49,700 nt of DNA from Geothermobacter sp964501815 (lineage in GTDB: Bacteria > Desulfobacterota > Desulfuromonadia > Desulfuromonadales > Geothermobacteraceae), in assembly GCA_964501815.1 (NCBI GenBank), contig CAZCUR010000007.1:1-49700 (forward strand), written 5' to 3'. Each line of letters opens with the position of its first letter. Within the stretch, counting starts at the first letter, position 1. The notes under the pieces are model-generated. The model was not told where the DNA came from. It did no database searches and saw only the letters and a list, made by a program, of their open reading frames with translations. The translations under genes were made by a program, and so were the position numbers. Shown here one piece after another: positions 42,908-49,700 of the stretch.

Positions 42908-43629
42908 TGACGACGTTCCTTCCGGTGATCTCGCTGTCCGGCCTTGCGCTTTCTTTTCTGCCGGCGCTGGCCGTCGTCGGGCTGCTCATCGCCTGGCAGG
43001 CCCGGCCCGGCTACGCCCTCTGGGCCCTGGTGCGCATGCTGGCACAGCTGGTGGCGGTCGGCTACGTGCTGGTTGCCATCTTTCGCAGCGACAGTCCGCT
43101 GCTGATCGGCCTGGTCCTGGCGGTGATGCTGCTCGCGGCCGCCTGGATCGCCATCCGCCACGAGGTCTCCGACCGGCGCAGCGCCTACGGTTCCGCCCTG
43201 ATAGCCATCAGCGTTGCCGGCCTGCCGGTGCTGGCCCTGATCACCCGGGTCGCCATTGGTATCGAACCCTGGTTTGCTCCCCGCTTTCTGGTGCCGTTGG
43301 CGGGCATGACCTTTGCCGCCGCCATGAACGCCGTCAGTCTTGCCTCCGAACGTTTCCGGGCCGAAATCCTGAGGGGTGAAGAGGCGCTTGCAGCGCGGCG
43401 TGCCGCCTTTGCCGCCTCGCTCATCCCGGTGACCAACAGCCTGCTGGCGGTCGGCCTGGTCTCCCTGCCCGGCATGATGACCGGACAGATCCTCTCCGGT
43501 GTCTCGCCGTTGATCGCGGTGCGTTACCAGGTGGTGGTGATGACCATGCTCTTCGGTGTCTCCGGCATCGCCTCGGCCCTCTACCTGCAGCTGCGTCTGC
43601 GCCGGCGGCAAAGGATGCCGTCCGCCTGA
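42907..43629 (+). CDS. fetB: FetB-family ABC transporter permease (UPF0014)
   Basis: Integral membrane protein of about 240 residues with several hydrophobic segments and the family block MTFAAAMNAVSLASERFRAEI followed by RRAAFAASLIPVTNSLLAVG and SLPGMMTGQILSGVSPLIAV. FetB is the permease half of the FetAB iron exporter in E. coli. The ATPase FetA is not next to it; the upstream gene is metF, overlapping by one base, and the downstream gene is ggt. The ATPase may be encoded elsewhere. Family assignment is firm; iron export is inferred. Confidence 0.87.
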   Translation: MTTFLPVISLSGLALSFLPALAVVGLLIAWQARPGYALWALVRMLAQLVAVGYVLVAIFRSDSPLLIGLVLAVMLLAAAWIAIRHEVSDRRSAYGSALIAISVAGLPVLALITRVAIGIEPWFAPRFLVPLAGMTFAAAMNAVSLASERFRAEILRGEEALAARRAAFAASLIPVTNSLLAVGLVSLPGMMTGQILSGVSPLIAVRYQVVVMTMLFGVSGIASALYLQLRLRRRQRMPSA

Positions 43630-43707
43630 AATGTCCCCTGGTCAAACCACACATCGGGCTCCATCCGTTAAACTGGCAGAAACGCCTGTTGCGAAAGGAT
43701 GGATGTC

Positions 43708-45438
43708 ATGCGACTGCTGTTGACCGTCTGGCTGCTGCTGGCAAGCGCCTGCGTGCCGGTGGCCATCGACCGGACTCCGGAGGCGGCGACCGGACTCGAA
43801 ACCAGGTCGGCGGCCCGGGCGAGCCGCTTCATGATCGCCAGCGCCAATCCCCATGCCAGTCGGGCCGGGCTGTCGATGCTGGAGCGGGGCGGCAGTGCCG
43901 TCGATGCCGCCATCGCCGCCGCCATGGTGCTCAACCTGGTGGAACCGCAGTCCTCCGGCATCGGCGGTGGCGGGTTTCTGCTGGCATGGGATAACCGGAG
44001 CCAAAAGGTGCGCAGCTATGACGGGCGCGAGACGGCGCCGCGGCAGGCTGACGCCGACCTGTTCATCGAGCGCGGACGGCCCATGGCCTTTCGCAAGGCG
44101 GTCGCCGGCGGCCGCTCGGTCGGGGTGCCCGGTCTTTTGCGCATGCTGGAACTGGCGCATCGCCGGCACGGCCGGCTCCCCTGGGCCGAGCTGTTTCAGC
44201 CGGCCATCCGCCTGGCCGAAAAGGGCTTCCAGGTCAGTCCGCGCCTGGCGCGCCTGATCGAACGGAACCGCGACAAGCTGGCGCGCGACCGGGAGGCCCG
44301 GCGCTATTTCCTCCCCGACGGCCGGCCGCCGGCGGTCGGTCAGCGTCTGCGCAACCCGCAGCTGGCCGAGGTGCTGCGCCGCGTTGCCCGCGGGGGGAGC
44401 GACGTGCTTTATCGTGGCCGGCTGGCTGAGACCATCGTGCGCAAGGTGCGTGGCGACGCCAACCCGGGCCGGCTTTCCAGGGCCGATATGGCGGGCTACC
44501 GGGCCGTTGAGCGCGAGCCGGTCTGCGCCCCCTTTGACCGCTATCGGGTCTGCGGCATGGGACCGCCCTCTTCGGGCGGCGTGACCTCGCTGCAGATGCT
44601 GGGCCTGCTGGAGCGCCTGGGCATTCAGAGTGTCCGCCCCGATTCGCCCCGGGCCATCCATCTCTTCGCCCAGGCGGGTCGCCTCGCTTTTGCCGACCGG
44701 GCCCGCTATCTGGCCGATGCCGATTTTGTCCCCGTGCCGGTCGCCGGCCTGCTCGCAGCGCGCTATCTCGACCGGCGCGCCCGGCTGGTCGATCCCCGGC
44801 GCGACCGGGGCAGGGCCGAAGCCGGAACGCCGCCCGGAATCAAGCAGGCCCGTTTCCAGGACGGCTTTGATCCGGAACAGCCGGGCACCACCCACCTGTC
44901 GGTGGTCGATGCCGAGGGGAACGCCGTCGCCCTGACCGCCAGCATTGAACAGGCCTTTGGCAGCGGCCTGATGGTGGCCGGTTTTCTGCTCAACAACGAG
45001 CTGACCGATTTCTCCTTCCGCTGGCGGGATGACGCCGGGGCGCTCATCGCCAACCGGGTGCAGGGCGGCAAGCGGCCGCGCTCCTCCATGGCGCCGACCC
45101 TGGTGTTTGATAACCGGGGCAGGCTGGCGCTGGTGGCCGGTTCGCCCGGCGGCAGCCGCATCATTCCCTACGTGGTCCAGACCCTGGTGGCGTACCTGTC
45201 CTGGGGACGCGATCTGCAGGATGCGGTATCCGCGCCCCACTACGCCCACACCAATGGCCGCAGCCTCGACCTGGAGGCGGGCACGCGCCTGGAATCCCTG
45301 GCCGAGGAGATGACCCGGCGCGGTTATCATGTCCGGGTGCGCGATCTCAACAGCGGCCTGCATGCCATCGCCGTCACCCCTGCCGGGCTGGTCGGCGCCG
45401 CCGATCCCCGGCGCGAGGGGGTGGCGCTCGGGCGCTGA
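43708..45438 (+). CDS. ggt: Gamma-glutamyltransferase (probable lipoprotein)
   Basis: N-terminal-nucleophile hydrolase that cleaves and transfers gamma-glutamyl groups, as in glutathione breakdown. The nucleophile Thr lies in PGTTHLSVVDAEGNAVALT, where the precursor cuts itself into two subunits; upstream GGSAVDAAIAAAMVLNLVEP and SSGIGGGGFLL and downstream GSPGGSRIIPYVVQ are family motifs. The start RLLLTVWLLLASACVPV is a signal peptide ending at a Cys, so a lipoprotein is likely. ATG at 43708 has AAGG nine bases before it; ATG at 43699 has no room for a ribosome site. 576 residues. Confidence 0.93.
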   Translation: MRLLLTVWLLLASACVPVAIDRTPEAATGLETRSAARASRFMIASANPHASRAGLSMLERGGSAVDAAIAAAMVLNLVEPQSSGIGGGGFLLAWDNRSQKVRSYDGRETAPRQADADLFIERGRPMAFRKAVAGGRSVGVPGLLRMLELAHRRHGRLPWAELFQPAIRLAEKGFQVSPRLARLIERNRDKLARDREARRYFLPDGRPPAVGQRLRNPQLAEVLRRVARGGSDVLYRGRLAETIVRKVRGDANPGRLSRADMAGYRAVEREPVCAPFDRYRVCGMGPPSSGGVTSLQMLGLLERLGIQSVRPDSPRAIHLFAQAGRLAFADRARYLADADFVPVPVAGLLAARYLDRRARLVDPRRDRGRAEAGTPPGIKQARFQDGFDPEQPGTTHLSVVDAEGNAVALTASIEQAFGSGLMVAGFLLNNELTDFSFRWRDDAGALIANRVQGGKRPRSSMAPTLVFDNRGRLALVAGSPGGSRIIPYVVQTLVAYLSWGRDLQDAVSAPHYAHTNGRSLDLEAGTRLESLAEEMTRRGYHVRVRDLNSGLHAIAVTPAGLVGAADPRREGVALGR

Positions 45439-45470
45439 TTGTCTGCGGTGGAGGTTGGTTGGCGGTCGAT

Positions 45471-45782
45471 TCAGCGGTTCATTTCGGGTTCAGATGACTG
45501 CAGCTCGAAATCGACCCGGTCCTGGCGTGGCCGGCGCAGCCAGACCCAGCGGCCGACCTCTTCGACAGCCAGCCGGCGGTAGCTCGGCCGCACACCGGGC
45601 TGGTCGACCATCCTTTCTTTGACCTGCGGGTGCTGCAGCAGGCGCGCGAGGGCGATCTTGTAGGCCTGCTCCGGGCTGTCCGCGGCAACAAAGCACTCGG
45701 CGCGCAGGCTGAACGGCGCGTGCTCACCGTCGAAGTCGAGCAGCAGGTCGGTCCCTTCGATTTCCAGCCGGTAGCGTTTCAC
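45471..45782 (-). CDS. Small protein of unknown function
   Basis: 103 residues, soluble, with an alternating beta-like start (KRYRLEIEGTDLLLDFDGEH) and a helical AADSPEQAYKIALARLL segment followed by a Trp-rich strand (VGRWVWLRRP). No signal or membrane segment; the DSPEQAYKIA block recalls small domains that dock on other proteins, but I recognise no family. Its start overlaps the membrane-protein gene by four bases (ATGA), placing it last in a three-gene operon with the cyclodeaminase-like gene. Confidence 0.6.
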   Translation of the reverse strand: MKRYRLEIEGTDLLLDFDGEHAPFSLRAECFVAADSPEQAYKIALARLLQHPQVKERMVDQPGVRPSYRRLAVEEVGRWVWLRRPRQDRVDFELQSSEPEMNR

Positions 45783-46210
45783 GCCTGTGCCCCCTGCCAG
45801 CGTATGACCGACACCAGCTTGAGCACCTCGGCCACCAGACAGACCAGCACCACCAGCGCCACCGGCGGGGGACCGGTCAGGCGCGTCAGCCAGAAAAAGG
45901 CGTAAACCGACGGCACGACCAGCAACAGCCGGAAAGGGGTCTGCAGGTAGACCAGAACCGCGGCGGCACGTTTGCGGCGCAGCAGCAAAAAAGCGCTGAC
46001 GGCGATGGAGAGGTAGAGGGCAAGTGCCAGGCCGGCAGAAATGCCACCGAGGACCGGGGCTTCAAACAGGTGCCGGGCGGTCGCCAGGCTCCTGTTGAAA
46101 TCGGCGATGAAGGGGAGCTCGCCGCGCGTAAGAGAGCGGATCACCATGCCGGCGATCAGGGCCATGTCGCACAGGCCCCAGAAGATCATGACCCGGTCGA
46201 GAGGCTTCAT
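45779..46210 (-). CDS. Small integral membrane protein of unknown function
   Basis: 143 residues with four hydrophobic segments: VMIFWGLCDMALIAGMVI, GISAGLALALYLSIAVSAFL, LLLVVPSVYAFFWL and VALVVLVCLVAEVLKLVSVI. Short basic loops suggest both ends are cytoplasmic. No recognisable transport or enzymatic motif. It overlaps both neighbours by four bases (start in the cyclodeaminase-like stop, stop in the 103-residue gene start), so the three are translationally coupled. Confidence 0.65.
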   Translation of the reverse strand: MKPLDRVMIFWGLCDMALIAGMVIRSLTRGELPFIADFNRSLATARHLFEAPVLGGISAGLALALYLSIAVSAFLLLRRKRAAAVLVYLQTPFRLLLVVPSVYAFFWLTRLTGPPPVALVVLVCLVAEVLKLVSVIRWQGAQA

Positions 46211-47169
46211 GGAATCCGTGCTCCGCGCGCCTGCTGCCAGCGCTGCCAGGCAAGCATCGCCAGCGCCAGATCTCCCATGGCGTGGCCGCGAAAGACGAAG
46301 GCGGTGCGCTCGTCCGGCGACTGCCGTCCGGGGAGGCGTCCGAGTACCAGGCCGGCCAGGTCGCCGGAGATCAAATCCTCCGGCAGCAGCTTGTTGGGCA
46401 TGGCCGCTTCCTGCTCCAGGTCGTCGATGACGACGCGGTCAAGGGCGGCGAAATCCTCCTTGAACCAGGGGGCGGCCAGGTCGGTGACGGTGGCGAAAGC
46501 GCCCGGCTTGAGCTTTTTCGGGTCGAGAAAGGGCGCCATGCCTGGGGCGTAGGTGAGCGAACTGACCACCAGGTCGGCATCCGCCAGGGCGGTGTTCGCA
46601 TCCTCACAGACGTCCGTCCGCAATCCCAGACGGTCGGCCTCGGTGCGCGTGCGATCGATATTGGCCCAGCCGCGGCCGAACAGCAGCACCTTTTCCAGAG
46701 GAAAGAGTTCGGCGAAGGCGTGCAGATGACTGCGCGCCTGCACGCCACAGCCGATCAGCGCCAGGCTGCGGGCATCTTTTCGGGCCAGCCGCTTCGCCGC
46801 CACCGCGCTCAGCCCGGCGGTGCGTACGGCGGTAATCCAGTTGGCGTCGAGAATGGCGACCGGCAGGCCGGTGTCACTGTCGAGCAGGGTCACCAGGCCG
46901 TTGATCTGCGGCAGGTCGCGTTCCGGGTTGCGCGGGTTGAGAACCAGGGTCTTGACCGCCAGCAGCTGCGGTTCGTCCGCCGCCGCCAGCGCCGCCATCA
47001 TGTAACGCCCGTCTTCGGTGAGGATCACCGCCTTGGGCGCGCTCCAGGCGCGTTGTGCATCGACCAGGGCAATGGTTTGCTCGATGGCGTCGATGACCTC
47101 CCGCGTGGCGATGCCGAGGGTTGCAAGGTCCTGTTCGCTCAGGTAGGGAAGTTGTTGGGTCGCGGGCAT
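46207..47169 (-). CDS. Ornithine cyclodeaminase / mu-crystallin-family dehydrogenase
   Basis: NAD(P)-dependent enzyme of the ornithine cyclodeaminase/alanine dehydrogenase fold, 320 residues. The substrate region KTLVLNPRNPERDLPQINGL and VAILDANWITAVRTAGLSAV, the Rossmann motif LALIGCGVQARSHLHAF, and VVSSLTYAPGMAPFLD are typical. Actual substrate (ornithine, ketimines, other imino acids) cannot be told. It leads an operon with a four-helix membrane protein and a small protein of unknown function. Start ATG at 47169. A heptamer repeat lies about 80 bases upstream, so the promoter region is constrained. Confidence 0.85.
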   Translation of the reverse strand: MPATQQLPYLSEQDLATLGIATREVIDAIEQTIALVDAQRAWSAPKAVILTEDGRYMMAALAAADEPQLLAVKTLVLNPRNPERDLPQINGLVTLLDSDTGLPVAILDANWITAVRTAGLSAVAAKRLARKDARSLALIGCGVQARSHLHAFAELFPLEKVLLFGRGWANIDRTRTEADRLGLRTDVCEDANTALADADLVVSSLTYAPGMAPFLDPKKLKPGAFATVTDLAAPWFKEDFAALDRVVIDDLEQEAAMPNKLLPEDLISGDLAGLVLGRLPGRQSPDERTAFVFRGHAMGDLALAMLAWQRWQQARGARIP

Positions 47170-47247
47170 AAGTCTCCTGGGTCTGGGAATGTGATTGCCT
47201 TCTTGCTAGTACATTTCGGGGGGGAAGGCAAGGGAGAAGGAAGGAGA

Positions 47248-47331
47248 CAGAAGTCAGAAGTCAGAAGTCAGAGGGCAGAGGGCAGAGGGCAGAGGGCAGA
47301 GGGCAGAGGGCAGAGGGCAGAAGTCGGAGGT
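47248..47331. repeat. Twelve-unit heptamer tandem repeat
   Basis: Three copies of CAGAAGT (47248-47268), seven of CAGAGGG (47269-47317), one CAGAAGT and one CGGAGGT follow without a break. On the minus strand open frames read Leu-Pro-Ser-Ala runs, but nothing supports translation. The form resembles the short tandemly repeated heptamers known from cyanobacteria. It lies between the cyclodeaminase-like gene and the assembly gap. Confidence 0.9.
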
Positions 47332-47532
47332 CGGCAATGGATAGCACTTGCGAGTGAGGAGTGGCCGATGGGTGGATNNNNNNNNNNNNNNNNNNNNNNN
47401 NNNNNNNNNNNNNNNNNNNNNNNNNNNNNNNNNNNNNNNNNNNNNNNNNNNNNNNNNNNNNNNNNNNNNNNNNNNNNGTCGGAGGTCGGCAATGGATAGC
47501 ACTTGCGAGTGAGGAGTGGCCGATGGGTGGAT
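47323..47532. repeat. Duplicated 55-base segments flanking an assembly gap
   Basis: The 55 bases at 47323-47377 recur exactly at 47478-47532 on both sides of exactly 100 N (47378-47477), the conventional size for an unknown gap. A longer tandem array has probably collapsed here, or contig ends were duplicated. The real length and content are unknown. The remaining 47533-47663 shows no gene. Confidence 0.85.
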
Positions 47533-47663
47533 GACACCGGTGGGGGGATGGGATTGAGGAAAAAAACCGGATTGGCAAGACCGGTCCTGCCCCCTTTCTC
47601 TCTGCTCCCAACGAGGATGAGGCAGGAAAATATTTGATTGACACGGAGTTGATACCCTGATTG

Positions 47664-48698
47664 TTACAAGGCCAGGGCCTTTCGTATCTGTTCGCCGAGG
47701 TTTGGATGGAGTTTTTGCATGGCCTCAAGGCCTGCCATGACCTTTTTTTGCCAGTTGCGTTGCAGGATATCGTCCCAGGCCAGCAGCAGGTCACCTGGCC
47801 GGTCAGTCTGCAGGACTTCAAGTAATTGGGCCGCCTGGTGAAGATCTTTTTCAATTTTGGTATGCCAGGTCGCGGCGCGTTCGCGTGCAATAATCAGTTT
47901 GTGCAGCGCAAAGCGGGCCGGTGACGGAACCATAACCAGGACGCCCGAGCCGTAAGGGAGGGCTGCCCTTTGCGGTTCCTTGAGCAGATAGTCCAAATAG
48001 GGCAGAGGCTGGGCGGCAGCTTTGAATGCGGGGATAAGGATGGGCCCCTCTGTTTGCCGGGAATGGGCCGGGCAGAGAAGGTCGACGCGCAGGTTTTGTC
48101 CGCGGACCTTGAACGAGGTTGCCGGATCTTCCGGATTAAGGGCGGGGACCGGCAGAAAGCCCATTTTCAATCGCTCCAGAGTGCCTGGCAGGTCGACCGC
48201 TTCATTGCCGATCGCAAGCTGAAGGTGGCCTGCGATATCGATATCCTCGGTTTGGTGCCAGCTGCCCCAGCTGACCCCGAGCATCCCCCCGATGAGGTTC
48301 CATGCGTGTGTTCCAACAAGAACTCCATGCCGAAACAGCCCCGCGTCCGCCAGGTGCTGCAGGACCCGCCCTGAAGCCGCGTCAGGTAGCGGCCAACCGC
48401 CTGCCGCGAGTTGGGCGCAAAGTCTTTGGCGTGCCTGAAGGTCCTTTGTCCTGCGCTGCCGGCCTTTTTCAAAATCGCTGACGAATTTTTCCAGTGCCGG
48501 GTCCTGGCGGCCCACAAAAACCTGTTTGCGTCCTCCGCCTGGGACTGAGTACTGGAGGTAAATGTAGCGATGGCCACGAACCGTCTTGCGCACAATGGTC
48601 CCCTGCAGGTGGCCGATGGAGCGTTCGGCTTCATCAACGGTTAACAGCTCCAGTAGTTCGGCGTAGAGGGTTTGTGTGGTCAGTGGCAGACGTGTCAT
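47664..48698 (-). CDS. GSU2403-like nucleotidyltransferase-fold protein
   Basis: 344 residues. The region GVLVGTHAWNLIGGMLG followed by TEDIDIAGH is the G-(S/T)-x(n)-D-x-D pattern of a nucleotidyltransferase fold, and the whole resembles the GSU2403/NTP_transf_8 group (partly overlapping the AbiEii/MenA-like toxin clan). A N-terminal helical region (RSIGHLQGTIVRKTVRGHRY) precedes it; residues about 215-345 are helical with FALHKLIIARER. It could modify tRNA or another RNA or be a toxin; no partner gene is adjacent. AAGGAG six bases before the ATG supports the start. A perfect 16-bp inverted repeat covers its promoter. Confidence 0.8.
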   Translation of the reverse strand: MTRLPLTTQTLYAELLELLTVDEAERSIGHLQGTIVRKTVRGHRYIYLQYSVPGGGRKQVFVGRQDPALEKFVSDFEKGRQRRTKDLQARQRLCAQLAAGGWPLPDAASGRVLQHLADAGLFRHGVLVGTHAWNLIGGMLGVSWGSWHQTEDIDIAGHLQLAIGNEAVDLPGTLERLKMGFLPVPALNPEDPATSFKVRGQNLRVDLLCPAHSRQTEGPILIPAFKAAAQPLPYLDYLLKEPQRAALPYGSGVLVMVPSPARFALHKLIIARERAATWHTKIEKDLHQAAQLLEVLQTDRPGDLLLAWDDILQRNWQKKVMAGLEAMQKLHPNLGEQIRKALAL

Positions 48699-48711
48699 GT
48701 GGCACTCCTTT

Positions 48712-48753
48712 TTTTGTTATACGCAGTATATATTTAAACTGCGTATAACAAAA
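48712..48753. promoter_or_regulatory. Perfect 16-bp inverted repeat overlapping the nucleotidyltransferase promoter
   Basis: TTTTGTTATACGCAGT (48712-48727) and its exact reverse complement (48738-48753) flank the AT-only spacer ATATATTTAA. On the minus strand TTGTTA and TATACT with a 15-base spacer, or TTTGTT with 16, could be -35/-10 elements inside it. The right arm is followed on the plus strand by AAAGGAG but only a three-codon GTG frame, so no divergent gene is seen. An operator for a dimeric repressor is the simplest reading. Confidence 0.7.
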
Positions 48754-48825
48754 GGAGAATATTGTGACGGGATGAACGGGAGTTGTGGCAAGCTTTCGCG
48801 GCGTTTGGCGAGCAGTGCTTCCCCG

Positions 48826-49674
48826 TCACCGCTGTGCCGTCATCGGCGTATCGTCGCGGTTGGCCCAGTCCACCATCGAAGCATCGTAGAGGCGCAGCTT
48901 GTCGTAGCCGAGCAGGTGCAGGGCAAAAAATCCGAAGGCGGCGCGGATGCCGGACTGGCAGTAAGGGACGATGGTCTTGTCCGGGCTCAGGCCGAGTTTG
49001 TTGATCCTGTCTCCCAGTTGCTCCGGCGGCAGAAAGAAGCGCGCGCCCCCCTCGGTGGCGGCGGGCTGCAGCAGGTCGGTCCAGACCAGGTTGAACGCCC
49101 CGGGAATATGGCCGGCGTGCCGGTTGCCGGTCTGCTCGCGGCCGTCGTACTCGGACGGGCGCCGGGTGTCCCAGATTTGCAGGTTCGGATCGTTGTGGGC
49201 GTGGATCAGCTCCTCGGTACGGATGCGCAGTTCCGGGCGCGGCGCCGGTTCGATGTCGGTGCCGCGGCTCGGATGCTGGATGGTGCTGGAGACCGGCCGC
49301 CCCTGGGCGAGCCAGCCCTGCCAGCCGCCGTTCAGGACACTGACATTGTCGAAGCCGTAAAAGCGGCAGACCCACCAGAAACGCGCCGAAAAGAGCCCGT
49401 GCCAGTCATCGTAGATGACATAGTGCCGGTGGCGACGCATGCCGAGGGAGTGACAGAGCTGTCGGAAATCTTCCGGGCTGAGCAGGTCGGAGGTCTTGTG
49501 ACCGTCCGGGTCGAAGTGCTTCAGGTGCGGATGGATCGGTACCGGCACGGCACCAGCGATGTGGGCGCGGGTGTAGGCGGACTGTTCCCAGGCGTTCTCG
49601 ATCACCCGAACGTCGGGATTGCCGAGGTTGTTGTGCAGCCACTGGGGGCTGACGAGTGGTTTGGGTTGGGTCAT
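48826..49674 (-). CDS. Thiosulfate/mercaptopyruvate sulfurtransferase (rhodanese)
   Basis: Two rhodanese domains in 282 residues. The C-terminal domain has the catalytic loop PYCQSGIRAAF with the persulfide Cys; the N-terminal domain has YDDWHGLFSARFWW in the matching place, without Cys, as is normal for this family. LVSPQWLHNNLGNPDVRVIE and GHIPGAFNLVW are typical. It transfers sulfane sulfur from thiosulfate or mercaptopyruvate to acceptors such as cyanide or thiols; the CQSGIR loop leaves the preference open. Cytoplasmic, no signal peptide. Single gene. Confidence 0.92.
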   Translation of the reverse strand: MTQPKPLVSPQWLHNNLGNPDVRVIENAWEQSAYTRAHIAGAVPVPIHPHLKHFDPDGHKTSDLLSPEDFRQLCHSLGMRRHRHYVIYDDWHGLFSARFWWVCRFYGFDNVSVLNGGWQGWLAQGRPVSSTIQHPSRGTDIEPAPRPELRIRTEELIHAHNDPNLQIWDTRRPSEYDGREQTGNRHAGHIPGAFNLVWTDLLQPAATEGGARFFLPPEQLGDRINKLGLSPDKTIVPYCQSGIRAAFGFFALHLLGYDKLRLYDASMVDWANRDDTPMTAQR

Positions 49675-49700
49675 GGAGCCATTCTAGCGCAAATCGACAT

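Noticed and set aside
43642..45363. Long minus-strand frame opposite ggt
   Set aside because: Antisense shadow of gamma-glutamyltransferase; no ribosome site.
47248..47331. CRISPR array
   Set aside because: Units are seven bases with no spacers; no cas genes are present.
47261..47890. Minus-strand frame across the heptamer repeat and the N gap
   Set aside because: It depends on unknown bases and on repeat-derived Leu-Pro-Ser-Ala runs, and overlaps the nucleotidyltransferase gene.
48754..49360. Divergent plus-strand gene after the palindrome
   Set aside because: The AAAGGAG is followed by a three-codon frame only; longer plus frames are antisense to the rhodanese gene.

Overview
The window is chromosomal DNA from a GC-rich, Gram-negative bacterium, most likely one of the Desulfuromonadales (Geobacter/Pelobacter/Desulfuromonas-like, formerly Deltaproteobacteria). 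This placement is inferred from content: secreted multiheme c-type cytochromes, a flavodiiron protein, a recA-pilT-recX block, LarB/LarC, an HD-GYP protein, and a nucleotidyltransferase-fold protein resembling the GSU2403 (Geobacter) family. No rRNA, tRNA, CRISPR array or intact insertion sequence was seen. An assembly gap of 100 N lies at 47378-47477.

Layout. (1) 1-9118, minus strand: a tightly packed run larB-larC-pgpA-cinA-sensor kinase-thpR-recA-pilT-recX-(partial gene), with mostly 3-14 base gaps or short overlaps. It joins recombination, twitching motility, nucleotide salvage and nickel-pincer cofactor synthesis. (2) 9205-11162: an HD-domain protein and a membrane diguanylate cyclase. 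(3) 11423-13847: a small accessory patch holding a DUF3135-like protein, an AbiEi-type (type IV antitoxin-like) regulator without an adjacent toxin, and a serine recombinase homologue that has lost its catalytic serine and the D-R-x-x-R residues. (4) 13844-19378: housekeeping genes ftsK, uppP, rnj and plsC. (5) 19558-23538: ssb, a small HEAT-repeat protein, then a coupled pair (HEAT protein and HD-GYP protein) whose N-terminal ~150 residues look like the same undescribed domain. (6) 23637-30534: acyl-CoA synthetase, coaE, an alpha/beta hydrolase, an IclR regulator, truD, trmB and a monoheme cytochrome c. (7) 30655-33794: DAHP synthase, a Tat-type metallophosphoesterase and a flavodiiron protein. 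(8) 33868-36111: an operon of two tandem, paralogous six-heme cytochromes followed by a small secreted protein and a gamma-glutamylcyclotransferase-fold protein. (9) 36233-41656: nitroreductase, alkaline phosphatase, a GT4 glycosyltransferase and a glycogen-debranching-type glucosidase. (10) 41691-47169: tautomerase, metF, fetB, ggt and a three-gene operon ending in an ornithine cyclodeaminase-like enzyme. (11) 47248-49674: a heptamer tandem repeat, the gap, a GSU2403-like nucleotidyltransferase-fold gene behind a perfect 16-bp inverted repeat, and a rhodanese.

The most unusual elements are the inactivated recombinase beside the orphan AbiEi gene, the shared N-terminal domain of the HD-GYP/HEAT pair, and the nucleotidyltransferase-fold gene with its palindromic promoter. 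The AbiEi-like and nucleotidyltransferase genes are about 35 kb apart; whether they form a split toxin-antitoxin pair is a hypothesis only. Functional names rest on motif recognition by eye; no database search was possible.
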